Part shown: piece by piece, positions 17,461 to 25,748 of the stretch
Position numbering within the stretch: position 1 is the stretch's first letter
Layout: the number at the start of each line of letters is the position of its first letter
Source: Faucicola sp902506225
Lineage (GTDB): Bacteria; Pseudomonadota; Gammaproteobacteria; Pseudomonadales; Moraxellaceae
Assembly (NCBI GenBank): GCA_902506225.1
Contig: LR733345.1
Coordinates: forward strand, 620,001 to 684,000
Direction of reading: 5' to 3'
Length of the DNA stretch: 64,000 bases
The notes under the pieces: generated by a model
Told to the model about the DNA's origin: nothing
The model's input: the letters and a program-made list of their open reading frames with translations, nothing else
Databases searched by the model: none
Made by a program: the position numbers and the translations under genes

Positions 17461-19644
17461 ATGCAATACAAACAACTTACCGCCAGTGTATTTGCCCTGT
17501 TGATGGGTGGGGCGATACTGGGACAAAGTTACCAAACCGCCATTGCAGCATCGACGAGCGTCGGACAGATTAATAACGAGCAGCGGCAGGTGACTCGGCA
17601 AGTCGCAGCGTTGTTGGATCGTAGCCATTATCTAGATAAAAAAATGGATGCTGCAACGGGCAAGCAAATTTTAGGCGACTATTTTGATGCGCTTGACCCC
17701 AATCATAGCGTGTTTTTGCAGTCGGATATTGATGAATTTACCCAAAAATATGGCAATAGTTTTGCCGATTATCTCAAACGCGGTGATTTAAAAGCGGGTT
17801 TTGACATTTATCAGCGTTTTATTGAGCGCTCAAAAGCGTATTACAGCTTTGCCGATAGCTTGTTAAAATCGCCTGTGAGCTTACAGAGCAATGAAACGGT
17901 GATTATGAACCGTGAAAAATTGCCACGTTTTAAAACCGTTGCCGAGCAACGCGATTTTTGGCGCAAACAGCTGACCTACCAGCTGATTGGCATGACCATC
18001 AATCAAGATGAAGACAAAAACAAAGACAAGTTTTTGCAAGAAAATGCCGATAAATACAACGCCAGTGATTTAGTCAAAAACGAAACGCGCTCCCCGAGTC
18101 AAGTGCTGGCCCAGCGTTTAAAGCGCCAATATGCCCAGCTACAGCGTATCGATAGCGACCAAATCGTTGAAACCCTGTTAAATGCAGCGATGGCAGCCTA
18201 TGACCCGCACAGTAATTATTTTGCCCCCGTGCAAGCCAATGAGATGCAAATCCAATCGACCCTTGAATTGGTCGGTATCGGCGTCTCAATTCAGCCCGAT
18301 CGCAAAAATCCCGACTACACCCGTATTATTAGCCTAGTTGATGGCGGGCCTGCCGCTCGTTCCGGTCAAATCAAACCCAATGACTTAATCATCGGCGTAT
18401 CCACTGAAGATAAAGGTATGGTCGATACCGTCGGTTATTCGACACGGGAAGTGGTGAACCTCATTCGCGGTAAAAAAGGTTCATCCGTCACCGTACGCGT
18501 CAAAGCGCCTAACACCCCAGACAGTAGCGCGCGTAATGTCACCCTCATACGTGACGTGATTAAGCAAGAAGAGTCGGGCGTCACCCATCGGGTGATTAGT
18601 GTCAAAGATAAAAACGGACAAGCCAAAAAAATCGGTGTGCTAGAAATCCCAAGTTTTTATCTCAACTATAAAGCCCGCCGTGCGGGAGAAGACTATCGTA
18701 GTGTCAGCATTGATACGGAAAACGCGTTAAAAGCCTTGAACCAGCAAAATATTGATGGCTTGGTGGTAGACCTGCGTGATGACCCAGGTGGCTCACTCGA
18801 TGAAGTCGCCAAAATGATTGGCTTGTTCGTCAAGTCAGGTCCGCTGGTACAGATTCGTGATAATCGCGGCAATATCCAAGTGTATGAAGACGAAGACAAA
18901 GGTAAGCAGCTGTATACAGGCCCGATGACCGTACTCATTAACCAAGGCTCGGCGTCAGCCAGCGAGATTTTTGCCGCAGCGATTCAAGATTATGGTCGCG
19001 GTCTGATTGTCGGTAGCACGAGCACAGGTAAAGGCTCAGCGCAAATTCAGCTTGATAACCTTGCCTTAGGGTCAGCAACCTTAACCCAGCGCAAGTTTTA
19101 CCGTATCACTGGCGGCAGTACCCAAAATAAAGGCGTTGTACCCGATGTCCGCTTAGTCAATATCTATGAAGGCATGGAATTTGGTGAACGTAGCATGAAA
19201 AACGCATTGGCATGGGATACCATTCGTGCCGCGCCGTACCAACCTGCGGGCAACTATTCCCGTGAGACCTTGCAATCGCTCAATGCCTTGTCACAGCAGC
19301 GTCAAGCAGCCAATGCCCAGTTTGCTTATCTAAGCCAACTCAACAGAATCCGTAATGAGGAAGATGATAAGAAACCTGTCAAATTAGACATCAATGACCG
19401 CCGTACTTTCCGCAAAAACATTGAGGCAAAAATGTTGGCAGCAGAAAATGCCAGACGCCAAGCCAATGGGGAAAGCCCCTATAGCACGTGGACAGCTTAC
19501 CAAGCTGCGCAAGATGCAGAGTTAGAAGTCCGTAGCCGTCTAAAACAAGCCGAACGTCCAAAACTTCCTGAAAGTGAAGCGTTTGTGATTGAAGCGGCTA
19601 ATGTCATGCTTGATGCACAGACAGCCAACAATCATCGCCCCTAA
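17461..19644 (+). CDS. prc: Carboxy-terminal processing (tail-specific) protease Prc
   Basis: A periplasmic S41 peptidase that trims C-termini and controls peptidoglycan hydrolases. MQYKQLTASVFALLMGG at 17461 gives a proper signal peptide and has TAAGGAAAGTC before it; an upstream TTG at 17341 overlaps the proS terminator and is rejected. The order is an N-terminal helical domain (about 25-230), a PDZ domain (LELVGIGVSIQP ... GGPAARSGQIKPNDLIIGV), the S41 core with the catalytic pair Ser (NQGSASASEIF) and Lys (STGKGSAQ) about 25 residues apart, and a C-terminal DUF3340 region. Length 727 residues is normal for Prc. Confidence 0.95.
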   Translation: MQYKQLTASVFALLMGGAILGQSYQTAIAASTSVGQINNEQRQVTRQVAALLDRSHYLDKKMDAATGKQILGDYFDALDPNHSVFLQSDIDEFTQKYGNSFADYLKRGDLKAGFDIYQRFIERSKAYYSFADSLLKSPVSLQSNETVIMNREKLPRFKTVAEQRDFWRKQLTYQLIGMTINQDEDKNKDKFLQENADKYNASDLVKNETRSPSQVLAQRLKRQYAQLQRIDSDQIVETLLNAAMAAYDPHSNYFAPVQANEMQIQSTLELVGIGVSIQPDRKNPDYTRIISLVDGGPAARSGQIKPNDLIIGVSTEDKGMVDTVGYSTREVVNLIRGKKGSSVTVRVKAPNTPDSSARNVTLIRDVIKQEESGVTHRVISVKDKNGQAKKIGVLEIPSFYLNYKARRAGEDYRSVSIDTENALKALNQQNIDGLVVDLRDDPGGSLDEVAKMIGLFVKSGPLVQIRDNRGNIQVYEDEDKGKQLYTGPMTVLINQGSASASEIFAAAIQDYGRGLIVGSTSTGKGSAQIQLDNLALGSATLTQRKFYRITGGSTQNKGVVPDVRLVNIYEGMEFGERSMKNALAWDTIRAAPYQPAGNYSRETLQSLNALSQQRQAANAQFAYLSQLNRIRNEEDDKKPVKLDINDRRTFRKNIEAKMLAAENARRQANGESPYSTWTAYQAAQDAELEVRSRLKQAERPKLPESEAFVIEAANVMLDAQTANNHRP

Positions 19645-19657
19645 TAGCAAAAATGCG

Positions 19658-19675
19658 TGTAAGCAAAAGCTTACA
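19658..19675 (+). promoter_or_regulatory. GacA upstream activating sequence (TGTAAG-N6-CTTACA)
   Basis: An exact match to the 18-bp palindrome bound by the response regulator GacA in front of rsmX/Y/Z genes. The palindrome extends one more base pair on each side. Its centre lies about 65 bp before the likely RNA start (near 19731), the spacing seen in pseudomonads. It has no T tract, so it is a poor candidate for a prc terminator. Confidence 0.85.
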
Positions 19676-19718
19676 CGGATTGACGTTTGTACGACTGTTA
19701 CCGAATGGTAAATTTTGT

Positions 19719-19726
19719 AATAATAC
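19719..19726 (+). promoter_or_regulatory. Likely -10 region of the Rsm-type small RNA
   Basis: TAATAATAC offers a -10 hexamer (TAATAA or TAATAC) some 5-8 bases before the first bases of the GGA-rich transcript. No good -35 lies at 17 bp, as expected for an activator-dependent promoter. Confidence 0.5.
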
Positions 19727-19730
19727 ATTC

Positions 19731-19948
19731 AACGGCACAGGGATGGTTCTCAAGGATTGAGATAGGGACAGAACTGCCAATAAAGGAATGGTTTATCGTA
19801 GTATTAAGGAATGATGCTTGATAAACACGTGGAGTGAGACTTAGGATGAGTCAAGAAATTCACTACCAGTTAGTAAGGACCTTAAGGATGAGGTCAGTGA
19901 TGCTAGGATAGCAGGTAAAAAAGCCATATCAGATGATATGGCTTTTTT
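19731..19948 (+). ncRNA. RsmX/Y/Z (CsrB-type) regulatory RNA
   Basis: About 218 nt with no open frame, ending in a strong terminator. It carries ten GGA motifs: 19741-43, 54-56, 66-68, 85-87, 19808-10, 31-33, 44-46, 77-79, 86-88 and 19906-08. Seven are AGGA. At least four sit in hairpin loops: TCTCA/TGAGA around AGGAT (19748-62), GACT/AGTC (19838-52), GACCT/AGGTC (19878-95) and TGCT/AGCA around AGGAT (19901-13). RNAs of this form sequester RsmA/CsrA and so release translation of its targets. The GacA box upstream strongly supports this. Primary sequence was not matched to a known RNA, so the call rests on architecture. Confidence 0.85.
19917..19948. terminator. Terminator of the Rsm-type RNA (also serves csbD)
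   Basis: GCCATATC/GATATGGC around a 4-nt AGAT loop, with six As on the left and six Ts on the right, so it can work on both strands. Confidence 0.9.
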
Positions 19949-19973
19949 ACTTTGGAGGAGGGGTTAATCTATT

Positions 19974-20183
19974 CTAGAAACGATAGTCGTGACGTGTTGA
20001 CCAGTCGTCGATTTCTTTTTCTACCACATCTTCGGCACGGCCGTAACGCTCTTGGATTTTACCTGATAGCTTTTGGCGATTACCTTCCAATTGGGTAATT
20101 TCATCATCCGTTAAGTCACCCCAAGTTTCTTTTACAGCGCCTTTAACTTGTTCCCATTGACCTTTAATTGTATTCTCGTTCAT
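19974..20183 (-). CDS. CsbD family stress protein
   Basis: 69 residues: MNENTIKGQWEQVKGAVKETWGDLTDDEITQLEGNRQKLSGKIQERYG fits CsbD (PF05532), small hydrophilic helical proteins often induced by stress. No catalytic function is known. A good ribosome site (AAGGATACTACTC) precedes the ATG on the minus strand. It converges on the Rsm-type RNA and shares its terminator. Confidence 0.9.
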   Translation of the reverse strand: MNENTIKGQWEQVKGAVKETWGDLTDDEITQLEGNRQKLSGKIQERYGRAEDVVEKEIDDWSTRHDYRF

Positions 20184-20496
20184 GAGTAGTATCCTTTTTT
20201 GTGATTAGTTTAATGTTATATAACTAAAAATATATACCCAATCATACGTCTTTATTATTGCTTGAATTGTTCGTTGGGTATAGAACTATTATGCCAAAAT
20301 TTAGCGCAAAGTGTGTGGTATAAACTGTAGCAAAGCATCAAAAAACGTAACTAAATCAATGATTTTGTAAATAATATCAAGCTTTTCTTACACGGCAGAC
20401 AATAACTTTACAGCCTAAACAACCTAAAATTTTGCCCAAAAAAAGAAGGCTATAAATATAGCCTTCCATTTAATCTGTCTAAGCTTTAATGATGAC
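20184..20496. other. Gap between csbD and the SlyD-type gene
   Basis: 313 AT-rich bases that hold the csbD promoter region and the minus-strand terminator of the isomerase gene (20438-20466). No further structure was recognised. Confidence 0.5.
20438..20466 (-). terminator. Terminator after the SlyD-type gene
   Basis: GAAGGCTAT/ATAGCCTTC with seven Ts on the minus strand. Confidence 0.85.
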
Positions 20497-20985
20497 TTAG
20501 TGGTGATGACCGCCTGCACCGTGTACGTGACCGTGTTGTAACTCTTCATCTGATGCATCACGAATGCTTGCCACTTCTACATCAAAATGAAGTTTTTTGC
20601 CGGCTAAAGGATGGTTAGCATCAACAATCACTTTATCCTCTTGTACATCTTTCACAGTGACTAACATCACATGACCGTCTTCAGTTTGTGATTGGAACTG
20701 CATACCTGGTTGAATATCTTCGACACCTTGGAAGTTTTCGCGTGGGACTTCTTGTACTGCTGCATCATCAAATTCGCCGTAAGCATCTGCAGGTTCGATA
20801 CTTGCAGTAAATTTGTCACCCACTGATTTGCCCGCCAATTGTGACTCAAGACCTGGAATAATGTTTTGGTAGCCATGTAAATATGCTAAAGGTTGACCTT
20901 CCGGTGATTGGTCAATGACGTTACCTTCGTCGTCTTTTAAAGTGTAATGAAAATGTACAACGTTGTTATTATTGATAGTAGACAT
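20497..20985 (-). CDS. slyD: FKBP-type peptidyl-prolyl isomerase, SlyD-like
   Basis: 162 residues. The FKBP domain begins FHYTLKDDEGNVIDQSPEGQPLAYLHGYQNIIPGLESQLAGKSVGD, with an inserted chaperone flap (about 75-130) as in SlyD. The tail is His-rich (HGHVHGAGGHHH), a metal-binding feature of SlyD, which also serves nickel delivery in hydrogenase assembly in other bacteria. No hydrogenase genes are in the window, so protein folding is the likely role. It is monocistronic. Confidence 0.92.
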   Translation of the reverse strand: MSTINNNNVVHFHYTLKDDEGNVIDQSPEGQPLAYLHGYQNIIPGLESQLAGKSVGDKFTASIEPADAYGEFDDAAVQEVPRENFQGVEDIQPGMQFQSQTEDGHVMLVTVKDVQEDKVIVDANHPLAGKKLHFDVEVASIRDASDEELQHGHVHGAGGHHH

Positions 20986-21320
20986 CGCTAAAATTCCTTA
21001 TGAATCAATGAATGGATTGGCAAATCGCTTTTTTGGCACAATAAATTAAAAATTGCTAGGATTTTTACTACAATCTCCGTGAAAATCTCTCAACTTTTGG
21101 TTAAACCTCAAAATACGCCAAAAATGTTAATGTAAATTGTAGCATCAATCATTAAAAGTTTGGCAGTTATAGACTTTAAAACACATTTTTAATCATTCAA
21201 CCATACAACACTGTAACAATAAAGCCGTGTTCTGTTATTATTAATGGCGATAAGATTTAAAAATTCAATTTATCGGGCAAATTATTTGTTAAAGAGTCCT
21301 GTAGCCAGTAGGGGCGTTTA
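20986..21320. other. Gap upstream of the SlyD-type gene up to TnpB copy 2
   Basis: 335 AT-rich bases that should contain the slyD promoter and the original 3' flank of the AI-2E transporter gene. No gene or clear structure was seen. Confidence 0.4.
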
Positions 21321-21326
21321 TCCTCC

Positions 21327-21370
21327 GTTGCCGTAAAACCACCGACTTCAGGCGGTGGATATAAGGCAAC
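21327..21370 (+). repeat. Left-end hairpin of TnpB element copy 2
   Basis: GTTGCC/GGCAAC enclosing CCACCGAC and GGCGGTGG; one mismatch compared with the perfect inner stem of copy 1. Confidence 0.7.
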
Positions 21371-21422
21371 TTAAGCAACCGTATTGACACATAAAAAATA
21401 TAAAATATGTTAGAATAACCCA

Positions 21423-22529
21423 ATGAAAACACTCAAGTTACGCATACGAGATAAACATATAGCAAAGCTTAACCGTCTAAGCGGTGCAGTTAATTTCGTG
21501 TGGAATTATGTCAATGATTTGAGTTACAGACACCTACAAAAGACTGGCAAATTCTTTAGTGCTTATGACCTAAACGAATACACCAAAGGTAGTGGTGAGT
21601 TACTAGGCTTGCATAGTCAGACTATTCAGGCAATCAATGAAACCCACGCCAAAGCTAGAAAACAATTCAAAAAAGCCAAACTATCATGGCGAACCAACAA
21701 CCCAACATCAAAGCGTAAAAGCTTGGGTTGGCTACCGTTTAAACAATCTGCCATTAAGCACATTGCCACTCACCAAACAGGCAAAAAGGGCTTAAAATCC
21801 ACCTTACAACTATCTTTAGCCAAAGGGCAGAAACTAATCATCGACCTATGGGACAGCTACAACCTTAGCCTATATCAAATTAACACACTAGAAATCGTCC
21901 AAGACAGCCGTAACCGTTGGTATGCCTGTATCACTGTTAAAGAATACCCTAAAACCACTTGTGGAACTGGTAGTGTAGGCATAGATTTAGGTTTAAAAGA
22001 CAGTGCCACCGCCTCAAATGGCGACAAACTACAAATCAAGCAAACGCTAAAATATGCAAAACAATTAGCTATAGCCCAACGCTCAAACAACAAAAAACGT
22101 ATCAAGGCTATCCATGCCAAAATCAAACATACACGGCAAGACCTGATACACAAATTCACCACCCAATTAGTCAAAGACAATGCCCTAATCGTGGTCGGTG
22201 ATGTGAAAACCACCCAATTTAACAGTAAAAAAGGCAAACTCGCCAAATCGGTATATGATGCAGGTTGGTTTGAGCTTAAACGACAATTGACCTATAAATG
22301 CGAGAACGCAGGTTGTCGTTTTGAAATCGTATCAGAGCGATACACTACCCAAACTTGCTCGTGTTGCGGTCAAATTGACCGCAATAGTCCGAAAGGTAGA
22401 GCAGGCTTGCGAATAAGAGAATGGACTTGTGCAATGTGTGGCACATGGCATGATAGAGATATTAATGCCAGTCGGAACATTCTTGCGGTCGGGCTTGGCC
22501 GTCTGGGAGCAGGAATCCCCGAACGATAG
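21423..22529 (+). CDS. tnpB: RNA-guided endonuclease TnpB (copy 2)
   Basis: 368 residues, nearly identical to copy 1 with scattered substitutions. RuvC-I is GIDLG (Asp188). The RuvC-II position is VVGDV (259-260), without the canonical Glu, and Glu305 in SERYTTQ is a possible replacement. The zinc finger is C312/C315 with C336/C339, and RuvC-III is DRDINAS (344-350). The frame is intact, so the protein may be active. Protein changes between the copies mean they are not the product of a very recent local duplication. Confidence 0.9.
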   Translation: MKTLKLRIRDKHIAKLNRLSGAVNFVWNYVNDLSYRHLQKTGKFFSAYDLNEYTKGSGELLGLHSQTIQAINETHAKARKQFKKAKLSWRTNNPTSKRKSLGWLPFKQSAIKHIATHQTGKKGLKSTLQLSLAKGQKLIIDLWDSYNLSLYQINTLEIVQDSRNRWYACITVKEYPKTTCGTGSVGIDLGLKDSATASNGDKLQIKQTLKYAKQLAIAQRSNNKKRIKAIHAKIKHTRQDLIHKFTTQLVKDNALIVVGDVKTTQFNSKKGKLAKSVYDAGWFELKRQLTYKCENAGCRFEIVSERYTTQTCSCCGQIDRNSPKGRAGLRIREWTCAMCGTWHDRDINASRNILAVGLGRLGAGIPER

Positions 22530-22567
22530 GGAGGGGAGGAAGTCAAATAACCCAGCCCCTATCTGCC
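22400..22567 (+). ncRNA. Predicted omega/re RNA of TnpB copy 2 with guide
   Basis: By analogy to characterised TnpB elements, the scaffold ends at GGAAGTCAA (about 22547) and the guide begins with the following bases, which lie in the 3' end of the AI-2E transporter gene. The terminal hairpin is weaker than in copy 1. The 5' limit is unknown. Confidence 0.35.
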
Positions 22568-23700
22568 AAAATGCGTTTGATTTGGGCATAAATCACTGGC
22601 GCACTGATCAGTCCCGCCAACCCAAACGTCGCTTCAAGCACCAAAATAAATAACAACAATTCCCAAGCAGACGCTCGGATTTTGTGACCAATGATTTGCG
22701 CATTTAAAAAGTATTCAAGTTTATGAATGCTCACCAACCACACAAGCGATAAAATGCTGATGCCAAGCCCGTGAGTCAGGCTTAGCAAGACGATAACAAT
22801 ATTTGAGACCAAATTACCAACGACAGGGAATAGCCCTGCGCAAAAGGTGATAAGCACAACCGTCCAAGCCATCGGTAGCGGATGACCGAGTATAGGTAAT
22901 ATCCCTAGCAAAAACACCGATGTTAAGATGGTATTGATACTAGAGATTTTGACTTGCGCAAAAAATACATCATTAAACCCCATGATAAGTTCATCAAATT
23001 TTTGGCGCAAATGCTGGGTAAATGGGGTTTTATGTGCTGCGTTATTCACAGGTACTTGCAACGCGACAATACAACCAATCACAACGCCCGCTAGCACATA
23101 ACCAAGCCCGCGTAACGTATGAATACCCACTAGCTGTAGTTGTGACGCATGACTTTTGATAGTACTCATGAGCATAGCTTGAAATGAACTGACTGAAATG
23201 GGTAGATGCTGAGAAATACTTGCGGGTAGTAGGGTATGAAGCTGGTCAAATATGTCCAATATCTGTCGGATAAGCTTATTAAAGACATCAACACTGGCTT
23301 TATCAGCAATCCAATCGCCAAATACATACACAGTAAGCGAAATTATGGTCGCCAAAATGGCAATAGCAAACCATTCTGCGACTTTACCCATACGCTGCTG
23401 ACGCGAGGCGCTATGCATATAGGCAATGACATGCCGATGAATCCAGCCAGCAATGCCGCGAATCAGCGCATAAGTAATTAAGGTGGCAAAAAGCACTAAA
23501 GTCAGGTGGAGCAATAGCACAGGCAGCCAGACAACAATCACACTGCTAATCGCTAACAAAAAACTTTTCATATCTGACCACTGTAGCCGATCATTGGTCA
23601 AAAAAGGATCGCCCAAATGAGCACTGGTCGAAACGTTTTTTTTATTTTCAAGTGCGGGTTCAGGATTGTTGCTAAGTGGTTCAGCGGTCATAAATAACAT
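22543..23700 (-). CDS. AI-2E family transporter (PF01594)
   Basis: 385 residues with about eight hydrophobic segments. A paired N-terminal set (FLLAISSVIVVWLPVLLLHLTLVLFATLITYALI) is followed by a periplasmic or helical middle and a C-terminal set (LGILPILGHPLPMAWTVVLITFCAGLFPVVGNLVSNIVIVLLSL). Members have been linked to AI-2 export or Na+/H+ antiport; the substrate here is unknown. The stop TGA (22543-22545) lies inside TnpB copy 2, so the original last codons were replaced by the insertion. The start at 23700 or 23691 cannot be decided. Confidence 0.85.
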   Translation of the reverse strand: MLFMTAEPLSNNPEPALENKKNVSTSAHLGDPFLTNDRLQWSDMKSFLLAISSVIVVWLPVLLLHLTLVLFATLITYALIRGIAGWIHRHVIAYMHSASRQQRMGKVAEWFAIAILATIISLTVYVFGDWIADKASVDVFNKLIRQILDIFDQLHTLLPASISQHLPISVSSFQAMLMSTIKSHASQLQLVGIHTLRGLGYVLAGVVIGCIVALQVPVNNAAHKTPFTQHLRQKFDELIMGFNDVFFAQVKISSINTILTSVFLLGILPILGHPLPMAWTVVLITFCAGLFPVVGNLVSNIVIVLLSLTHGLGISILSLVWLVSIHKLEYFLNAQIIGHKIRASAWELLLFILVLEATFGLAGLISAPVIYAQIKRILADRGWVI

Positions 23701-23912
23701 CTTAACAAGATAAAAAAAGATGAGATAAAACTAACACAATTTTAGTGATTAAAGTATTAGATTTATGACAAAATTTTGTCAAAATCGCGCGCGTGATGCG
23801 CAATAATAACCTGTGAAAATCGCAATCAAACGTAAAATCGGCTACAATATGCCATCTTTTTTATTCTTTCTTTTATCGGTTACCAAGCCTCGCTACTTTT
23901 AAGTCAAACACT

Positions 23913-25493
23913 ATGTCACTACATTCTGAAATCGCCAAACGCCGCACTTTTGCTATTATCTCGCACCCTGATGCCGGTAAAACCACCATGACCGAAAAAT
24001 TACTGCTGTGGGGGCAAGCAATTCAGCGCGCAGGTGAAGTCAAATCACGCAAAACCGACAAACACGCGACATCTGACTGGATGAGCATGGAGCAAGAGCG
24101 TGGTATCTCGATTACCACTTCTGTGATGCAGTTTCCCTATGCCGACAACATGGTCAATCTGCTAGACACCCCAGGTCACGCCGACTTTTCAGAAGATACC
24201 TATCGCACCTTAACCGCGGTGGACAGCGCACTGATGGTGATTGATGGGGCAAAAGGGGTCGAAGAACGAACCATCAAGCTGATGGAAGTATGTCGGATGC
24301 GTGACACGCCGATTATCTCGTTTGTCAACAAGCTTGACCGCGAAATCCGTGACCCATTATCACTGCTTGATGAAATTGAAAACGTCCTAAAAATCCAATG
24401 TGTGCCGATGACGTGGCCAATTGGTACGGGTCAGCACTTTGTTGGGGTGTATAACATCAGCGAGGATAAAACCTACTTTTATCAAAAAGGTCATGGCACT
24501 GAGATTGTCGAGATTGAGAGCCGTGACGGCTATGACTATCCAGATGTCCGCGAGAGAATCGGTGAAATTGCCTTCCGTGAATTTGAAGAAAGCCTAGAGC
24601 TTGCAAAAATGGCACATGAAGATTGGGATGTCGATGAATTTTTGACCGGTAAACAAACGCCTGTGCTATTTGGTACGGCGTTGGGTAACTTTGGCATTAA
24701 CATGGTGCTTGATGTACTGACCCAATACGCCCCAGCGCCTAAAGACCATGACACAGTCGAACGCACCGTTAAAGCCCATGAAGAAAAATTCTCTGGCTTT
24801 GTCTTTAAAATCCAAGCCAACATGGACCCAAAACACCGTGACCGTATTGCCTTCATGCGGGTGTGTTCAGGCAAGTACGAAAAAGGCATGAAAATGAAAC
24901 ATGTGCGCTTGGGCAAAGAAGTACGTATTTCAGATGCCTTGACGTTTTTGGCAGGTGACCGCGAAGCGCTGGAAGAAGCGTATTCGGGCGATATCATCGG
25001 CTTACATAATCACGGCACCATCCAAATTGGCGATAGCTTTACCGAAGGCGAAACTTTAAACTTCACAGGCATTCCCCACTTTGCGCCAGAATTGTTTCGC
25101 CGTGTGGTACTTAAAGACCCACTTAAGTCAAAACAACTGCAAAAAGGCCTACAGCAGCTATCAGAAGAAGGTGCCACCCAAGTATTTATGCCGCAAATCA
25201 ACAATGATTTGATTTTGGGCGCGGTAGGGGTGCTACAGTTTGAAGTGGTCGCGCATCGCCTGCTTGAAGAGTATAAAGTGCAATGTACCTTTGAGCCTGT
25301 GTCGATTGCGACAGTGCGCTGGGTGCATTGTGATGACAAAGTGGCGTTTGAGAAGTTTAAGAAAAAAGCCCACGACCAGTTATCGGTCGATGGTGGTGGG
25401 TATTTGACCTATCTTGCCCCAAGCCGTGTCAATCTTAAATTGATGGAAGAACGTTATCCAGAAATTACCTTTAGCGCCACTCGTGAGCATTGA
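23913..25493 (+). CDS. prfC: Peptide chain release factor 3
   Basis: A GTPase that recycles RF1/RF2 from the ribosome. The length (526 residues) is normal. Seen are the P-loop SHPDAGKTTMTEKL, the switch I region SDWMSMEQERGISITTSVMQF, DTPGHADFSEDTYRTL, and NKLD in SFVNKLDREIRDP. Domain II and III signatures of RF3 are present (KMKHVRLGKEVRISDALTFLAGDRE, GAVGVLQFEVVAHRL). The stop codon sits at the beginning of an 8-bp tandem repeat. A terminator follows at 25549. Confidence 0.97.
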   Translation: MSLHSEIAKRRTFAIISHPDAGKTTMTEKLLLWGQAIQRAGEVKSRKTDKHATSDWMSMEQERGISITTSVMQFPYADNMVNLLDTPGHADFSEDTYRTLTAVDSALMVIDGAKGVEERTIKLMEVCRMRDTPIISFVNKLDREIRDPLSLLDEIENVLKIQCVPMTWPIGTGQHFVGVYNISEDKTYFYQKGHGTEIVEIESRDGYDYPDVRERIGEIAFREFEESLELAKMAHEDWDVDEFLTGKQTPVLFGTALGNFGINMVLDVLTQYAPAPKDHDTVERTVKAHEEKFSGFVFKIQANMDPKHRDRIAFMRVCSGKYEKGMKMKHVRLGKEVRISDALTFLAGDREALEEAYSGDIIGLHNHGTIQIGDSFTEGETLNFTGIPHFAPELFRRVVLKDPLKSKQLQKGLQQLSEEGATQVFMPQINNDLILGAVGVLQFEVVAHRLLEEYKVQCTFEPVSIATVRWVHCDDKVAFEKFKKKAHDQLSVDGGGYLTYLAPSRVNLKLMEERYPEITFSATREH

Positions 25494-25531
25494 TACATTG
25501 ATACATTGATACATTGATACATTGAGACATT
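25488..25531. repeat. 8-bp tandem repeat (CATTGATA, about 5.5 copies)
   Basis: Four CATTGATA units, then CATTGAGA and CATT. The repeat starts in the last codon of prfC and includes its TGA stop. Confidence 0.9.
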
Positions 25532-25548
25532 CATCATGATAACTGCAG

Positions 25549-25578
25549 AAAAGCTGACAAACCCTGTCAGCTTTTTTT
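25549..25578 (+). terminator. Terminator after prfC
   Basis: AAAGCTGACA pairs with TGTCAGCTTT, followed by a T run. Confidence 0.9.
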
Positions 25579-25748
25579 CAACCTTAAAAGGATTTTACCC
25601 AATTTACCAAACGATAACCTAATGATGGCAAACGATAAATATTGGTAACCTAATTACTTTAGTAAAACGCTTAAATTTTGGCTACAATAAATCCATTAGC
25701 GATAACTATTTTTAAAATTTTAACAACTACAACAAAAGTGAGGATACT

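Larger units (their letters stand above)
21321..22547 (+). mobile_element. IS200/IS605-type element carrying only tnpB (copy 2)
   Basis: Same organisation as copy 1. The left hairpin lies at 21327-21370, preceded by TTTATC, and the right end is GGGGAGGAAGTCAA. Outside these limits the flanks differ completely from copy 1, which fixes the ends. It has no tnpA. Confidence 0.8.

Noticed and set aside
19657..19676. 20-bp palindrome as a prc terminator
   Set aside because: There is no T tract, and the sequence is an exact GacA site with an RNA downstream, which explains it better.
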